DNA of 64,000 nucleotides from Byssothecium circinans (Eukaryota; Ascomycota; Dothideomycetes; Pleosporales; Massarinaceae): positions 449,117 through 513,116 of the forward strand of contig ML976998.1 in assembly GCA_010015675.1 (NCBI GenBank), in the 5' to 3' direction. The stretch's first letter is position 1. Each line of letters begins with the position of its first letter. The position numbers and the translations under genes are program-made. Positions 31,863-43,881 of this stretch are shown piece after piece. The notes below the pieces were generated by a model. It saw nothing but the letters and a program-made list of their open reading frames with translations. It was not told where the DNA came from and did not search any database.

Positions 31863-33415
31863 TTACTCGTCAGTCTTAAGCACTGTGATGGGACGGCATG
31901 AGACGGCAAATGCGATGCGGGTCGGACGGACCTCTGTGACGGTGATGCAGCCGTACAGCTTGATAATGTTGTGGAAATACCCAAACATGATGGAAACGGG
32001 CACAAAGCGGACGTCGCCCGGGTTTCTTAACAAATGCGGAACTAGCTTGACCGTCTTGGAGAACAGCCAGTTGCCGAGGAAAAGGGCCCAGAGCAGATTG
32101 AGCTGTCGGCTGCTGTCTGCATTCGCTGCAGTTTCCCCATGCGGATCCTTGGGGTCGTCATAATATCCGGCCTCTGACAAGGCAAAGTAGAAGCAGACGC
32201 ACAGCAGGCAGTCGAGCACAAGGGCCCACTGCGTGAGGGTGGTCTGGAATACGGCATACAGGGACCAAGGATAGTTCCTGTTGGAGAGAGGGGTTAGCGA
32301 TGGCCCCGGTCGCAAGTGCAAGTGCAAGTGCAAGTGGAAGGGTGGAGGGGTAGCGGGCGCCGTGGCTTGGCGTCCGACGTTCGATGACATGACACGAGAA
32401 AACACCAGTGCCCGTTCTTCTATGTACAGATAGATGACTTACAACCACATGTGCAGCTCGCTCAGACTGGTCAGATTGCTCCGCCAGTTGCTGCGTACCC
32501 AGCGCAGACATTGCCGCAGGTACTTAGAGTCGTTCTCCAGCGTCGTCTCCACCTCGCACTCGCGGCTGTTTTGCAGCTGGATCTTCCAGTCATGAGAGAA
32601 AAGCCATCGGGTAATAAAGTTATCATCGTCAGCATTTAGGAAGTGATCACTGCCCCACGTCTCGTGTGTAAAGTCGTACGTGAAGTTTGGGTCTTGCAGG
32701 ATCTCGGACCGGTACGCCACAGCTCGTCCAGACAGGCACGGGAGACCGCCGTCAATCCAGTTGCACGCCGTGCAATCGAAGTTTCTTCGGATCAGGTAAA
32801 TGGCACCCAGGAATTCCCAGATGTTGGAGCGGTCGAGCCGACGGAGCTGCTGGTTGGTCCCCACGCCACCGACGCGCGGGTCCTCAAAGGGAGCCAAAAT
32901 CCATTTGCTGAACTTCTCAGGAAGCCACACGTCGTCGTCCAGCAGCAGCGTGATCTTGGTCTGCACCTCCGGAATGGCTCGAGAGAGCTGGCGGCGCTTG
33001 TTCGCCTGGCTAACGGACAAGACCTGTATACGCTTTGGACATCCGAGTTCTTCAACCATCTGATATAGACGCTTGACCCGCGAGTCTGGGGTCACGAGAA
33101 GTAGCTCAAACGGCTCGAAACGGTAGGCCGTCTGCACCGTCTCCTTCAATTGCTGAATGTCCTCGGCGACGGTTGGTATGATGACGGTCACGTCCTGGGG
33201 CGTTACGCTGGGGTCTTCGACCGGTTGAATGGGCGTATACATCCAATTTGCCACCAGGTTGATCCATAGCCGCACATATCTGAACAGACTGCATCATGGT
33301 ATCAGCACGACATGGACAGTGGCTTTCAGAGGCAATGCACCGTGACGTACAAGAGTGCCAGGAATATACAGAACCAACTCCAACTAGGAAACATCCAGAA
33401 CGAAAAGGGAAACAT
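31863..33415 (-). CDS. Processive family 2 glycosyltransferase (fungal Cps1/GT2 type)
   Basis: Exons on the minus strand are 33351-33415, 32443-33288 and 31863-32277 (introns of 62 and 165 nt), giving 441 aa. The start is the ATG at 33415. The N-terminus holds a membrane segment (residues about 9-36). The cytosolic GT-A domain shows VTVIIPTVAED, the DDDVW nucleotide/metal motif (Asp139-141), GGLPCLSGRAVAYRSEIL, the ETWGSDHFLNADDDNF acceptor-site acids and a QCLRW motif at 281-285 (the QxxRW signature of processive enzymes such as hyaluronan, cellulose and chitin synthases). Three further hydrophobic segments close the C-terminus. Related fungal proteins (ZtGT2, FgGT2) are needed for hyphal growth on solid surfaces; their polymer is unknown. 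Intron 2 contains four GCAAGT units (32312-32335). It stands alone in a 14-kb gene-poor stretch. Confidence 0.85.
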
Positions 33416-36400
33416 GGCAACGACCGACAAACGTGACAAAGAAGGGGAATTGCGGCGTGAAACGAGGATGAAGATCACATCGATGGAGGGAGCAATCCGA
33501 TGGTTCCCCGGTGGGAGAACGGAGAACTAGATATTTAAGCCGTACGTCTGTAGGCACGGGCGGCCTGTTTAAGCTGCAGGAGATGCCTCTTAGCAGCATT
33601 GGAATGCTGGGTACTGTTCATGGCTGGAGCTCGATGATGGTACTAAAATGCATACAGGGGTGCTTTTGGGTAGAGGCACCCACTAAAGCGCAGATGCTTG
33701 GGTTTCTAGCCGTTAAGACGCGCAGCGCCCCCTGTCGCTCTGGCTGCAGGCTGCAGTAACTAGCCAAGTCCAGTACTGCAGGTATTGCATGGCCCGAACT
33801 GTCGACCAGCCGCTCCGGTGGATGATTTGCTTGCCCGTGTTCGCGCTGTGGGATGCTGCTGTGCACGAGACTGACCTCACCTCCGCGGGCTGGTGTGGCG
33901 CCATCTCTACGGCACATCTGTTGCCATTCGCCGCCCAAGGCCCACTGGACATGATACCGCGCGCGTGCTCGTCCAAGAAGATGCGGCTGATGATCACACA
34001 CACCACCGCCTGGGTATATCGTGGGTCTGCGCCGGGCGGAGCGCGCCAATCCTCATCATTGCGCACTCGTATTAAAGTGCATGCACTAGCCGCTGCAAGC
34101 GTACGAAGGCAGCATACAACAACAATGTACTGACGGCAGCCAGACCCGTAGCGTTGAGGCCGATATGTGGGCGCTTCTTCGCCGTCGGCTAATCGCCGTG
34201 CAGGTGTCTCCCACAGATGATAAAATCTTTCGAATAGCAGCGAACGACTCTGCCCATGTTAATCTGGGCCGGATACTGGCCAACGGAAAATTTCGCAGCC
34301 GCTCTTCGAATTGATTGCGTGCGTCCCCGCCATAGCCGAATCCCCCTCGCAGACGTGCATCTGGTGGTAGGCCTGGCCCGCCGAACCTATCAAGCACCCG
34401 AGAGGAGACGAGAGGCGAGGCGGCTACTGTAGTACTGTTGTACTGTTGTTGGACAAAATGCCACATGCAGCGGAGGCCCAATCCCCGGACTTTCTACTTT
34501 CTACTTTCTACTGGGCTAACACGTTGCCGCTGTTCTTCAACATAGACGACAATCAATATCGCTGGGCCAAGTGCGGGCAAGAAGGAAGGGCTGGCGAAGT
34601 ACAGTACCTGGCTTCGGCTGAAAAGGGTGTCACCCACGTCTGCTTGCATCCCCAAATCTGCAACTTCTGGGGTGTATACCTTGTGCTTGCAGATCAGCAA
34701 GCATCGCGGCGGCGGGAAACTCTTCCGCGCTCCCACGACCTGTTGGTTGTCGGCCTGCACGTGCATGGCTGCAGATATGATGTTAAGGGTGACATGCGGG
34801 AGATCGAGAGTGGCTTGCCCCAGACGTTGTTCCCCTGCACGGCCATTTCGCTGGCTTTTCTATTTTTCTCCAACGGGCTGTGTACAATACTCCTTTCAGA
34901 GCCTGTTAAAGATTTCTGTAAAAAAAGAAAAAAAAGAAAGCGTTCTATAGGCTCTCTAGAGCGTATTTGCCATGCAAGAGCCTTGTGACCATCTGATTCC
35001 ATGCTCACAGAACCAAAAACTTGGGCGTGGTCAGGAAGACTTGTCGTCGAAAGAAGGTTGCGTCATTGACCAAAAAGCATAGTGTGGGCATGGTGTCTTG
35101 CATTTGCGGGAACACAGCCGGTTTCCACGCGAGAAGCTGATGCCGAATTCAGTGTGATAATCCCGTTGCCGTAGCACATGATCAGGATCTTTGTTACATA
35201 TGGGTACCGCCCTGTCTGCGTCTGCCGACAAGCAGCTCAGCCGCTTTAGCGAAGAGCAGATTCGGGCCGATACAGGTACCGATGTTGCGATGCTGTCCCG
35301 CCCGGACTTTGATATCAACAGTAATTGTGAAGTCCCACTGATATTATTCATGGGCTCCAATCCAGTGATTAACACTAATAACAACATTGTGATCGTAGCA
35401 AGCGAGAATGTGCCTTGTGCACGATGGTTGAAGGCTTATGGTTCAGGGGGCCGAGAATAGTGAAGACAATGATAGCATGCCTGTTGTTGCACGTTGCACG
35501 ACAGACCGACATTGCAGCCGCGTGGCGCTGAGTCTGATATAAATTGACAGGATATCCGCTCTTTAGACAACCAAAGACACATGCGCCCCGGCGTAGACCT
35601 TCAACTCGGAGTCACTCTGGAAAATGCGACATATTTCATCCAGCAGCAGCACCAAGTGGGATCATTGACGACCTTTGATGATTATCCGGACCATGGATGC
35701 ATTCGACCGCCTCTTCGAGCAAAGTGATCTTGGACACAATGACGAAGGGAGAGGGAGGAAGGGTTGGGTACTGGGACTTGGACTCGCAGCTGGCAGCACT
35801 ACTTAAACTTGCAGGTGAAGAAAGATGCAGGAGCTGGAGTGTGGAGGTTGGCGGCGCAGAGAACTGAACGTGATCATGTCCTCTGTACGATTTTGCTCGA
35901 CGCTTGAGAATTGCCAACGAAGAGCGGCGGTCTGACATGAACCAGGGGGGAGCAGTGAACAATCTGCAACGATTCCAGCTATCGCGTGCTGTCAGCAAAG
36001 AGAACAAAAGAGTTGCGCGAGCCTACGACATTGCCACCCACTGCGTCGCGTCTGCCCTTGCAGAGGGTCAGTTGGTGGGCAAGCGGAGCAGTTATGCAGG
36101 CCCTCAACGAGCATCTGGGTGAATGCCCCTGGCCTTTTGTCCGGGAAAGTCAGTAGAAGCCTGACAGGTTGTATTGCAGATGAGTTAGGGATAGAAGAAG
36201 CGTATCGGACACGCTCGCTCTCGCCCGAAAGCCTTCCATCTCGAGCGCCGAAACGCGTGGAAGCGGCTCATCCTTGCTGTTTTCGCGCGGTCGTGCTCAG
36301 CTCAAGGGTCGCAGCACGCAGAGGCCGGCTGCAGGGCATCAGTAAAGAGGTTGCTGCTGCTGTACGGAGGGTGGAGGTGCAGATGAAGGTGGTGTGCCGG

Positions 36401-39400
36401 TGGAGGAAGGGAGGAAGTCACGCCAGACGCTAGCGTGGCCGGCTTTGTCATTTTCACCCGAGCCCCTAAGGGACAAGTGTGCAGTTCACTCGACACATGC
36501 GGGCAGGCTTAACGCGCTTGTCTCTCGCCCGCTCGCCCCTGGTCTCACCCCCCGTCGTCCAAGAGTCCCGGCAGGATGCTGCGTGGGAGCAGAAGCAGGT
36601 CATCTACCGCACCTACAGTAGACCGAAACAGCCGCGATGCCTGGTGCCCCTTGCGTGTAATGCGTGGGTCGCCATTACATCAATACTTCCCCACACTGAA
36701 CCCTCTCTGAGCGACGACGGACGACCCCACGACACTCAGGCACTGACGACTGACGCCTCGCTGTGCGTGCGCCGACACCGACACCGACGCCGAGCCCTGT
36801 CTGCGCTGCAGAGGATTACCAGTGACAAACCCCCCTATCCCAAGTTTCCTCTTGCCAGTACGGTTACTACAGTACCTACAGTGGTACAGTGCCAGGGGGG
36901 CACTCCGTCCGAAACCCCGTATGCTTGCTTGTCCACGCCTGCAAGCCGTTATGCGCTCTGCATGGGCGGGTACGGTATCGAAGCGTGCTAGCACCCTGTC
37001 GGCCCACTTCCTGTTGGCCGCTGTCCCACGTCTTATTGCACGAACGGTGAGAAATTCAGCTCAATCCTGCGTCTCAATGGCCCTGTTGATTTCCCTTTCC
37101 TCTGTTGTGCAGCCTGCGTGGAGACGATATTGGTCATCTAGCCCACGGAGAGATGTTCTGGTTCCGCTATACCTTCCGTACCCACGCAAGAGTTTCGTCT
37201 ACGATACCGTCGCAATCATCGGTGCTTCGACCCGTTCGTTACTTGGATACGAGGGACAGTAAATCGTGCATCCTACACCTGGCTTGGTAGTTCTACGCTA
37301 AGGCTAGCAGTACAGTGGTGGCCGAACTTGATGACGTGCATCGTTCGCTCGTAGCGCCTGTCTTCTGGCTAGCGCACCACCGGGGCCCGCCGAAAGTCAC
37401 TATATGTACCAGGTCATTCGAGGATGAAATTATTCAAGGGAGTTCATGCCGCTCGCCGGCAGGCTTGACCCACAGATCACCTCATGATAGTCCACATCTA
37501 CAAGACCGCCACGAAGCTCTGTCGATGACCCACTATCGTGGAGTCTTGACCGTACGATTCCTGGATGTCTTGTCTTGATATCACGTGATTTTCAGGATTG
37601 AACTGCGAAAGGACAGTCACTGCGACGACGTTCAGACTTGTGCTAGAAGCAACCGAATCATCAAACGACGATAAGGAACAAGAGACATTGTGCTGATAAC
37701 ATTTGCATAGTCTCGGCGTATATATTTTCTTCCCCGGTCTTGGTTGCATTATCTCGGTAGTCAACGCCTGAAACAATGTTGTTCACATTGTTCTGTTACG
37801 ACGGTAAGTGATGACATCGGACGATCCATGTTCAAACTTACATTTCTATAGCCTCACAATTCCGCCGCACAGAGTTGTTGGGTAATCATGGAAGCTCCTG
37901 CATCGAACTTCAATAGGAATCAGAGCCCATCATCGCCTGCCGACCCTGCCACAGGCTTGTCTTGTCCCCATCTATATTTACCCGTTGCAAAAGCAAGTTA
38001 AAGCACACTTCGGGGTATACAAAAATCGAGCTTCATCGGACTTCAAGGACCTGAGAGATTAATTCGAGGGGAAGAGCTCGAGGTGTGGAACCCCCCACTA
38101 ACACACCACCCCACTCGTTCCGGGATCTGCCCACATGCGAACCTTGATTCTACCGTCAATGCATTACAATCGACAACTTCTCGGGTTCTACGACAGGAGG
38201 CCGCTGCGTGGCATCGATCCACGTTCCTTTGGCTATCAAAAGCTGCCGCCATAATATCCCAACCCTGCTCCACGCTTTCACATGAAAGTTCTTCGACACC
38301 TATGCGCAACAAGCGGCAAATGCAAGCCTTGCATGAATCAGATGTTTATACTGTATACTTGCCCTCCACTCTTCGGTACCACGGCAGAAGCGAATTTGTT
38401 TGGGGTCAATTCTAGCAGTTTAGGAAGGTTATGCTTGCATATCCCAAAATCCCTGCCAATGCTGCTATTGCTCGGTGTCAGTTGGGTCGTATGGCTGACT
38501 GCAACATTCGACTGCGCGCTGCGGAGTGAGTATCGATATTGATTAAGGTGAATGTTCCAGTCGAGCTGAAGAAGGTCTAGGGGAGCACAAAAATGCAGGG
38601 CCTCCCTGGTCTTTCACAGCCTAAAATGGGGCTAACGCGGGCTTACACAATGTCTTGAATCTGATTGCACCATAGCTTTCCCATGCCCAGAAATTTGCGC
38701 GGAACGGTGGTAAACTGCCCTCCCACGCGAAAACAAAGTGGTGTGTTTTCGGCGCTCTGGACTTTCATCCCATGATCCCGTTTCAGGTCGCTTCGGCGGC
38801 TTCTCTTATGTGCACGTTGTGCTCAAAAACGGTCTTCCGAATTCTGACGCACCCTGGTTCTATGACTGTACGGCACTCCTGCCATTCTTGCTGACGGCAG
38901 ATGCGAGGTGTTTTCGATATGCACAGCGATACTGCAACACTGACACGACCTCTCGAGCTGCATGCCCAAGACTGAGGTGAGTGACGTATATCAAAAATAT
39001 CCCATATCCCTCAAATATCCAACTCCTTATCCAGCGCCTTGCACAGGAGGCTTCCCAGGGCTGATCTTGCGAATGGATACACACTCTAAAGTGGAGAACG
39101 ATATCACGCAAAGATGAGGTCTAATGGCCGGTAGAATGGTGGGCGTTTGCTGAGCACCGATTCCGAACAGAAATAAATCGAGATCGGCCGTCTTTCTAAA
39201 CGGGACCAGAATGGAAGGATATACCAACAGCTTCTGGACTGCTGGCCCATCTGCACCCCATCGACCGGCACCATACCTTTTCCATCATCACAGTCGGAAG
39301 TGCGGCAAATTTTCCTCCTACAACTACCACCACCGAGCATCGCTGTCGTTGGAGGACCATGCACTGCAGTCAAATTCGTGCATTCCAACAATCCGGCATT

Positions 39401-40518
39401 TGTCTCTTGGGAAGCCGGCGGGCTGGGAGGATAAAAAATATGTGCTTACTTCGTGCAGATGCCAAGAGGAATTAGCATTCCAATTATATGCCCTACCACC
39501 GTTTCGAAAGCCTCATCATTTTCCCCAAGCGCCTCAAACAAATTACTTTATTCAATAATGGACTTCGCCTACCCTGGACAAACCATAAATGTCTTCATTC
39601 AATCAAAGACAGGCGGCTTTGTTTCTCAAACTTGGCCGCAGAACGCCACATCACGGAGACCGATCAGACTACAGTACGCATCCCCGAAGACTCCTAATAC
39701 CACCCGAACCTTCACTCGCCAGAGATCCAAATTCTCGGGCTAGCTTCCCGAACCACAGCCGTCCGGAGATGGCAAGGCCGTCATGCGCATGAGGTCTAGC
39801 TCGCCCAGTGCATCGATCCTGTATGTGCAGAATAGCAAAGGTCCAGACTCGACATTACCGCGGCCGCTCCCGATGTAGAACATGGTAGTAACAAGCGAGA
39901 GAGGTGCGGTACGGGCGGCTACTCCGCAGCTCCGGGTCTGTAGCGTAGTTGTGTGAGCAGAGCTGAAAGACTGTCTCGCCACTACTTACCAATATTCGTC
40001 GATGGACGAAAGGCAAACGACAAGGCGAAGCGGTGGGAATGCAGAGGGAGTGGAGCTCTTCCGCCGGTAGGTGTGCAGTTGGTAATGAGGCGGATGTTAG
40101 GAACTCGATACGAGCTGGCTGGCTGGCGAGGTATCAAGTTGCACTCGAGCCTCACCTTCAGGGGCACTCGCCACGTCACGCCACATGATGTGGATGTCAT
40201 GTTGCCGCCCTTTAGTCAGCGAGCTACACACGTCGACGAGTACATGCTCGATCCTACTTCTGGATACAGAGCGTTATCCGTTGGATTGCTACGCAAAAAT
40301 CCATTCGACAATCGGAGGAGCGAGCAATCCCCTCATAGTAATCACGCGTCGTGTAGATGAGGGAATATCTCACCTTTCCATCCCATCTCTTCATGGCCTA
40401 AATCAACTCAACGTTATTGATTTATTGTTCCTAACTGAACAAGTCTGCTAGGTAACCATAGCTAGCTACCTATCCACTAAAGCCACAACACCCAACCACA
40501 CAAACATGCAAATACCAC
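33416..40518. other. Gene-poor region right of the glycosyltransferase gene
   Basis: About 7.1 kb lie between the GT2 start and the ROK1 stop. I see many short overlapping frames on all strands but none with a recognisable fold, family motif or consistent exon structure. Small repeated words occur (ACTTTCT near 34491-34512, GTACTGTT near 34430-34447). The first few hundred bases should hold the GT2 promoter. No tRNA or intact transposon was found by eye. Confidence 0.42.
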
Positions 40519-42768
40519 TCAATCGAACCCTTCAAACTCGCTCTCCACCCCACTCCCACTCCCAGTACCCGCATCCACCACCCTCCCATCCATCTCCCCC
40601 TTCCTCGCACTCGCCATCCGCGCCCCCTTTCTATTATTCTCCATCCTCCTCACAAACCCACTCTTAGTACTAATCCTCGTCTTCGCCCTCTCCTTGCCCC
40701 CGCCCCCCTCATTCTTCGGCGTTCGTCGCGCCTCCACACCCCTCTTCTTCAACAGCTGTTTCTCCCTCTTGGTCGGCGCGGGCAGCGCATCAAGAAGCCA
40801 CTGTTTAATACTCTCCTCGCCCCCCTTCACCCCCCTCATTTTCTCCGACGCACGAATCACATTCGCGATAAGTTTGATATACGGCACATCTTCCCTCGTG
40901 TAAAACGTAACCGCCACACCGCCCTCGCGTCCCGCACGCCCAGTCCTGCCTACGCGATGCACGTACGCGGCCGCAGAGTTTGGGACATCGTAGTTGACGA
41001 CGCCATTTAAGCCGCGGAAATCGACACCGCGGGCGAGAAGGTCCGTGGTGATGAGGACCCAGATTTCGCCGCGGCGGAAACGCGTCATGATGGCTTCGCG
41101 GGCGGAGCTGGAGAGGTCGGCGTGCAGGACGGCGAGGCGCGTGCTGCCGCCTGCCTCGTGCGGGATGTCGTAGAGGAGTTCGGAGTGCAGGGCTATGGCG
41201 CGGGGGATGGTTTGGGTGAAGACGAGGAAGGGGGGTCGGAGGGAGGGTGTGCTGCTGTTGCTTGGTAGGGCTGTGGGGTGTAGGAGTTGGCGGAGACCGA
41301 GGAGCTTGCCTTGTTCGGTTGCGGCGTAGGTTAGTTGGTGGGAGACGTTGGGGATGGCGGAGTCTTTTAGGCCGACTACGAGACGGATTAGCGGGGGGCG
41401 AGGGGGAAGGGTGGTGGATGTGGAGGAGAGCGAGGTCCAGCGCGTGTTGAGGGTGGAAATCGCGAGGGCTTCGATGTTGGAACCCATGGTTGCGGACCAT
41501 AAGCCGATGCGGAGGAGAGGATTCGTGCAAGCGTTCCATAGCTCGAGCGTTTGCTCGCGGAAGAGAGGGTCGAGAAGTACATCGGCTTCGTCGAGTATGA
41601 AGCGGCGGATGGAGGGTAGCTTTGCGATCGTGCCATCTTTCTTCTTTAGGGGATTTAGGAGAGCTAATGGTGTCGCGATGAGAATGTCTGCCTTGACCTT
41701 CACTGCTCTCCGCCTGCGCTTCTTCGGTTGCAATTGCTTTGTCTCGGGGTCGGAGTCTGAGGCGCTGTCTTGGCCTTCATTTTCTAATGCTTCTTCTGAG
41801 ACCTGTTCGTCTTCTTCTGGTGATTCCCCTTCAGATCGATCAACAACTTCCATGCCCTTCATCATAAGTGTTGCTTTGATGCCTGTGTTTTTGGACAACT
41901 TCCTCGCTTCGTTCGCAATCTGCGACGCCAGCTCTCGTGTCGGTGCGACGACAATTGCTCGTGGACCCTCATAATTATCAGACTTTTCTGACAGCAGGGC
42001 ATTGATAATGGGAATCAGAAAGGCGATCGTCTTGCCGCTCCCTGTGGGCGCAACTGTAAGCAGGTCGACATCGCCTCCGTATTCCGCACCAGACGAAGCG
42101 TTCCCATCCACGTTGGCCTTCTTCTTCTCCAACAACAGTGGCAGAGTCGCAAGCTGCACCTCCGTGGGAACGGTGTACCCTTGCTCCTGCAAATTCTCCG
42201 CCAACCGCCTCGATATATTATACCGCGGCCGCAGTTGCGCGAACGAACTCAGGGGTAGTGGATATAGCTGCTTCTTCACATCCTTCTTCTTTTCCACCTT
42301 ACTCGCTTTCTCCTTCCTCCGCTTCTTTTTCTTCTTCTCCAACTCTTCTACTGGTGGCGCAAAATCTTCCAGCACCGTGATTTTCAATCTGTGCGACCGC
42401 AGGATTCGCTTCGCTTCATCCTCGTTGTATGCCTCTATAGCGGGGTCCTCACCCCCCTCTTGTTCCTCTGTAGTGTCCGCACGCTTGTCCTTCTTGCTCT
42501 CCTTCGACACCGCGGCATCCTCGTCTTCTGCGATCACTTTGGGCGCATCACCGAAGAAGTCCAGGTCCGCAGGCAATGGAGCAGAGGATTCTGTATTATC
42601 CTGGCCTCGCTTTCGCTTCCTGGTCTTTTTGGTGTCTTGTGAAGCTGCCTTTGGTTCATTACGGCCGAAGAGCTGTGGATTTGTGGCGGCACCACCCGAG
42701 GGCAGGCTCTGTGTGGGCGCGCTTTGCGGCGCTTTCGACGATCGTGAGAGGAGTTTGAAGACATTCAT
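40519..42768 (-). CDS. ROK1: ATP-dependent RNA helicase ROK1 (DEAD-box, ribosome biogenesis)
   Basis: This is an intronless gene of 749 aa starting at the ATG at 42768 (MNVFKLLSRSSKAPQ). Ordered DEAD-box motifs are visible: PTEVQ (Q motif region, about 201), APTGSGKT (motif I, 240-247), PTREL (motif Ia, 276-280), a long acidic insert (about 312-345), DEAD (motif II, 393-396), SAT (motif III, in WSATMGSN), RGVDF (motif V) and HRVGRTGRAGREG (motif VI). The opening MNVFKLLSRS and the LYPLPLSSFAQLR lead-in identify the ROK1/DDX52 branch. ROK1 acts in the nucleolus in early 18S rRNA processing of the 40S subunit. The N-terminal Lys/Glu-rich region and the basic C-terminal tail fit a nucleolar RNA-binding protein. 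Confidence 0.92.
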   Translation of the reverse strand: MNVFKLLSRSSKAPQSAPTQSLPSGGAATNPQLFGRNEPKAASQDTKKTRKRKRGQDNTESSAPLPADLDFFGDAPKVIAEDEDAAVSKESKKDKRADTTEEQEGGEDPAIEAYNEDEAKRILRSHRLKITVLEDFAPPVEELEKKKKKRRKEKASKVEKKKDVKKQLYPLPLSSFAQLRPRYNISRRLAENLQEQGYTVPTEVQLATLPLLLEKKKANVDGNASSGAEYGGDVDLLTVAPTGSGKTIAFLIPIINALLSEKSDNYEGPRAIVVAPTRELASQIANEARKLSKNTGIKATLMMKGMEVVDRSEGESPEEDEQVSEEALENEGQDSASDSDPETKQLQPKKRRRRAVKVKADILIATPLALLNPLKKKDGTIAKLPSIRRFILDEADVLLDPLFREQTLELWNACTNPLLRIGLWSATMGSNIEALAISTLNTRWTSLSSTSTTLPPRPPLIRLVVGLKDSAIPNVSHQLTYAATEQGKLLGLRQLLHPTALPSNSSTPSLRPPFLVFTQTIPRAIALHSELLYDIPHEAGGSTRLAVLHADLSSSAREAIMTRFRRGEIWVLITTDLLARGVDFRGLNGVVNYDVPNSAAAYVHRVGRTGRAGREGGVAVTFYTREDVPYIKLIANVIRASEKMRGVKGGEESIKQWLLDALPAPTKREKQLLKKRGVEARRTPKNEGGGGKERAKTRISTKSGFVRRMENNRKGARMASARKGEMDGRVVDAGTGSGSGVESEFEGFD

Positions 42769-43158
42769 GCTGTTGCGGGGGAGGTCAAGTCCAAATCGCT
42801 AGGTGTTAAGGGTTGTTCATAGCGGGGGAAATAGTTGATTGAAACGAGTTGATGTAAAAAGTTCGGAGCCTCGGCGTCGGCAAAAAGAAATGCCGAACAC
42901 CAAAAGTCACTGGTGGCTCATGTCAAGTGTATTACGAATTGATGCATTGATGGTAGTTGCACAGAGGAAAGAAATCTAGATCAGAGTATGTGCAATAATA
43001 CAGTGTAGCGCACGGTGCAGCCCTCCCCTACTATCCATACCACATATCACCGCACGTCCAGCCGACCGGCACCTGCGGCCAACTTTTGATGACGCACTCC
43101 ATGCCGACCGCCTAATTGCCACCCAAGGCCACAGTCCATGTCATTCTAAGTAGCGCAT
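42769..43158 (-). other. Short intergenic region
   Basis: This 390-bp spacer lies between the ATP synthase subunit g stop and the ROK1 start, both on the minus strand. It should hold the ROK1 promoter. No other feature is seen. Confidence 0.45.
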
Positions 43159-43881
43159 CTAGTGGGCAGCGTGGGTGTTGGCGCGGTAGCCAACAATCTT
43201 GAGTCGGCCGACCATCTCGCCAACGGTGAAGAAACCAATGACCTCGGCGGCAACAACGCCGGCCGATAGCCACTGTGCGCGGGACAGGCTTCGTACTTGG
43301 TTGAGGACGTTGATGGGTTGTGCAGCGCTAGAGTTGGCCGCCTGGTTGAAGAGGGTCGCGGGGTGACGGGCGGCGTTGATGGCGGGTTGGAAGTAGCTTT
43401 GGATGGTAGCGACGTTCCTGGTCGATCATTAGCATCTGCGCAGCATGTGGTGTAGAAGGCCGTTTCGTACGGTGGTGCCATGGCCCTTTGGTGAGCTATC
43501 AGCTTGCCGAGCTCAAGGCCAACTCTTGAGTAATATGTGACGCGCGGGATGAGTGCTAGCATTGGGGAGTTAGCATGAATTCTCTTGAATTGACCTCATA
43601 CAACTCCTCGCTCCAGGTGTCCACTGACCTTGCACGCGTTGCACGATTCCTCCCGTCTTCGCCTGAGCCTGACCAGCAGCATTTGCAGTCGCAGACGAGG
43701 CCTTGCTCGCCGCAGCTCCAGCGCTTGAAGTCACTCTCGACAGGCCCTCGGATGCCTTGGACGACGCTTCGGTGGCCTTCTCCTTGGCGGCTTCGGTGGT
43801 GGACGAGGCATTGCGGACGCCAGCGCGACGGACGGCGAACCTTGACTGGCGCAGCACGGCGCGCGATGCAACGGCAGACAT
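43159..43881 (-). CDS. ATP20: Mitochondrial F1Fo-ATP synthase subunit g
   Basis: Three exons on the minus strand: 43629-43881, 43471-43555 and 43159-43417 (introns of 73 and 53 nt), giving 198 aa. The start MSAVASRAVLRQSRFAVRRA is an Arg/Ala-rich mitochondrial presequence. An Ala/Ser/Lys-rich linker (EAAKEKATEASSKASEG) follows. The family core then begins: ALIPRVTYYSRVGLELGKLI, HQRAMAPPNVATIQSYFQPA, and VRSLSRAQWLSAGVVAAEVI, then GFFTVGEMVGRLKIVGYR. The C-terminal membrane helix with the GxxxG-like pattern is typical. Subunit g (Atp20) associates with subunit e at the dimer interface of ATP synthase and helps shape cristae. The alanine-rich linker is longer than in yeast, as is usual in filamentous fungi. 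Confidence 0.88.

Noticed and set aside
31850..31870. tRNA-like start GGTGGTCTAGTGGTTA
   Set aside because: It resembles an A-box, but no B-box (GGTTCGANTCC-like) or cloverleaf follows. It overlaps the stop of the GT2 gene.
34446..34988. Open frame of 180 codons in the gene-poor region
   Set aside because: The composition is irregular, with no recognisable motif, and it ends in a Lys run from a poly-A-like stretch. It could be chance.
40805..41539. Antisense/alternate open frame of 244 codons within ROK1
   Set aside because: It is a Pro/Arg/His-rich shadow of the helicase C-terminal half. All helicase motifs are in the other frame.
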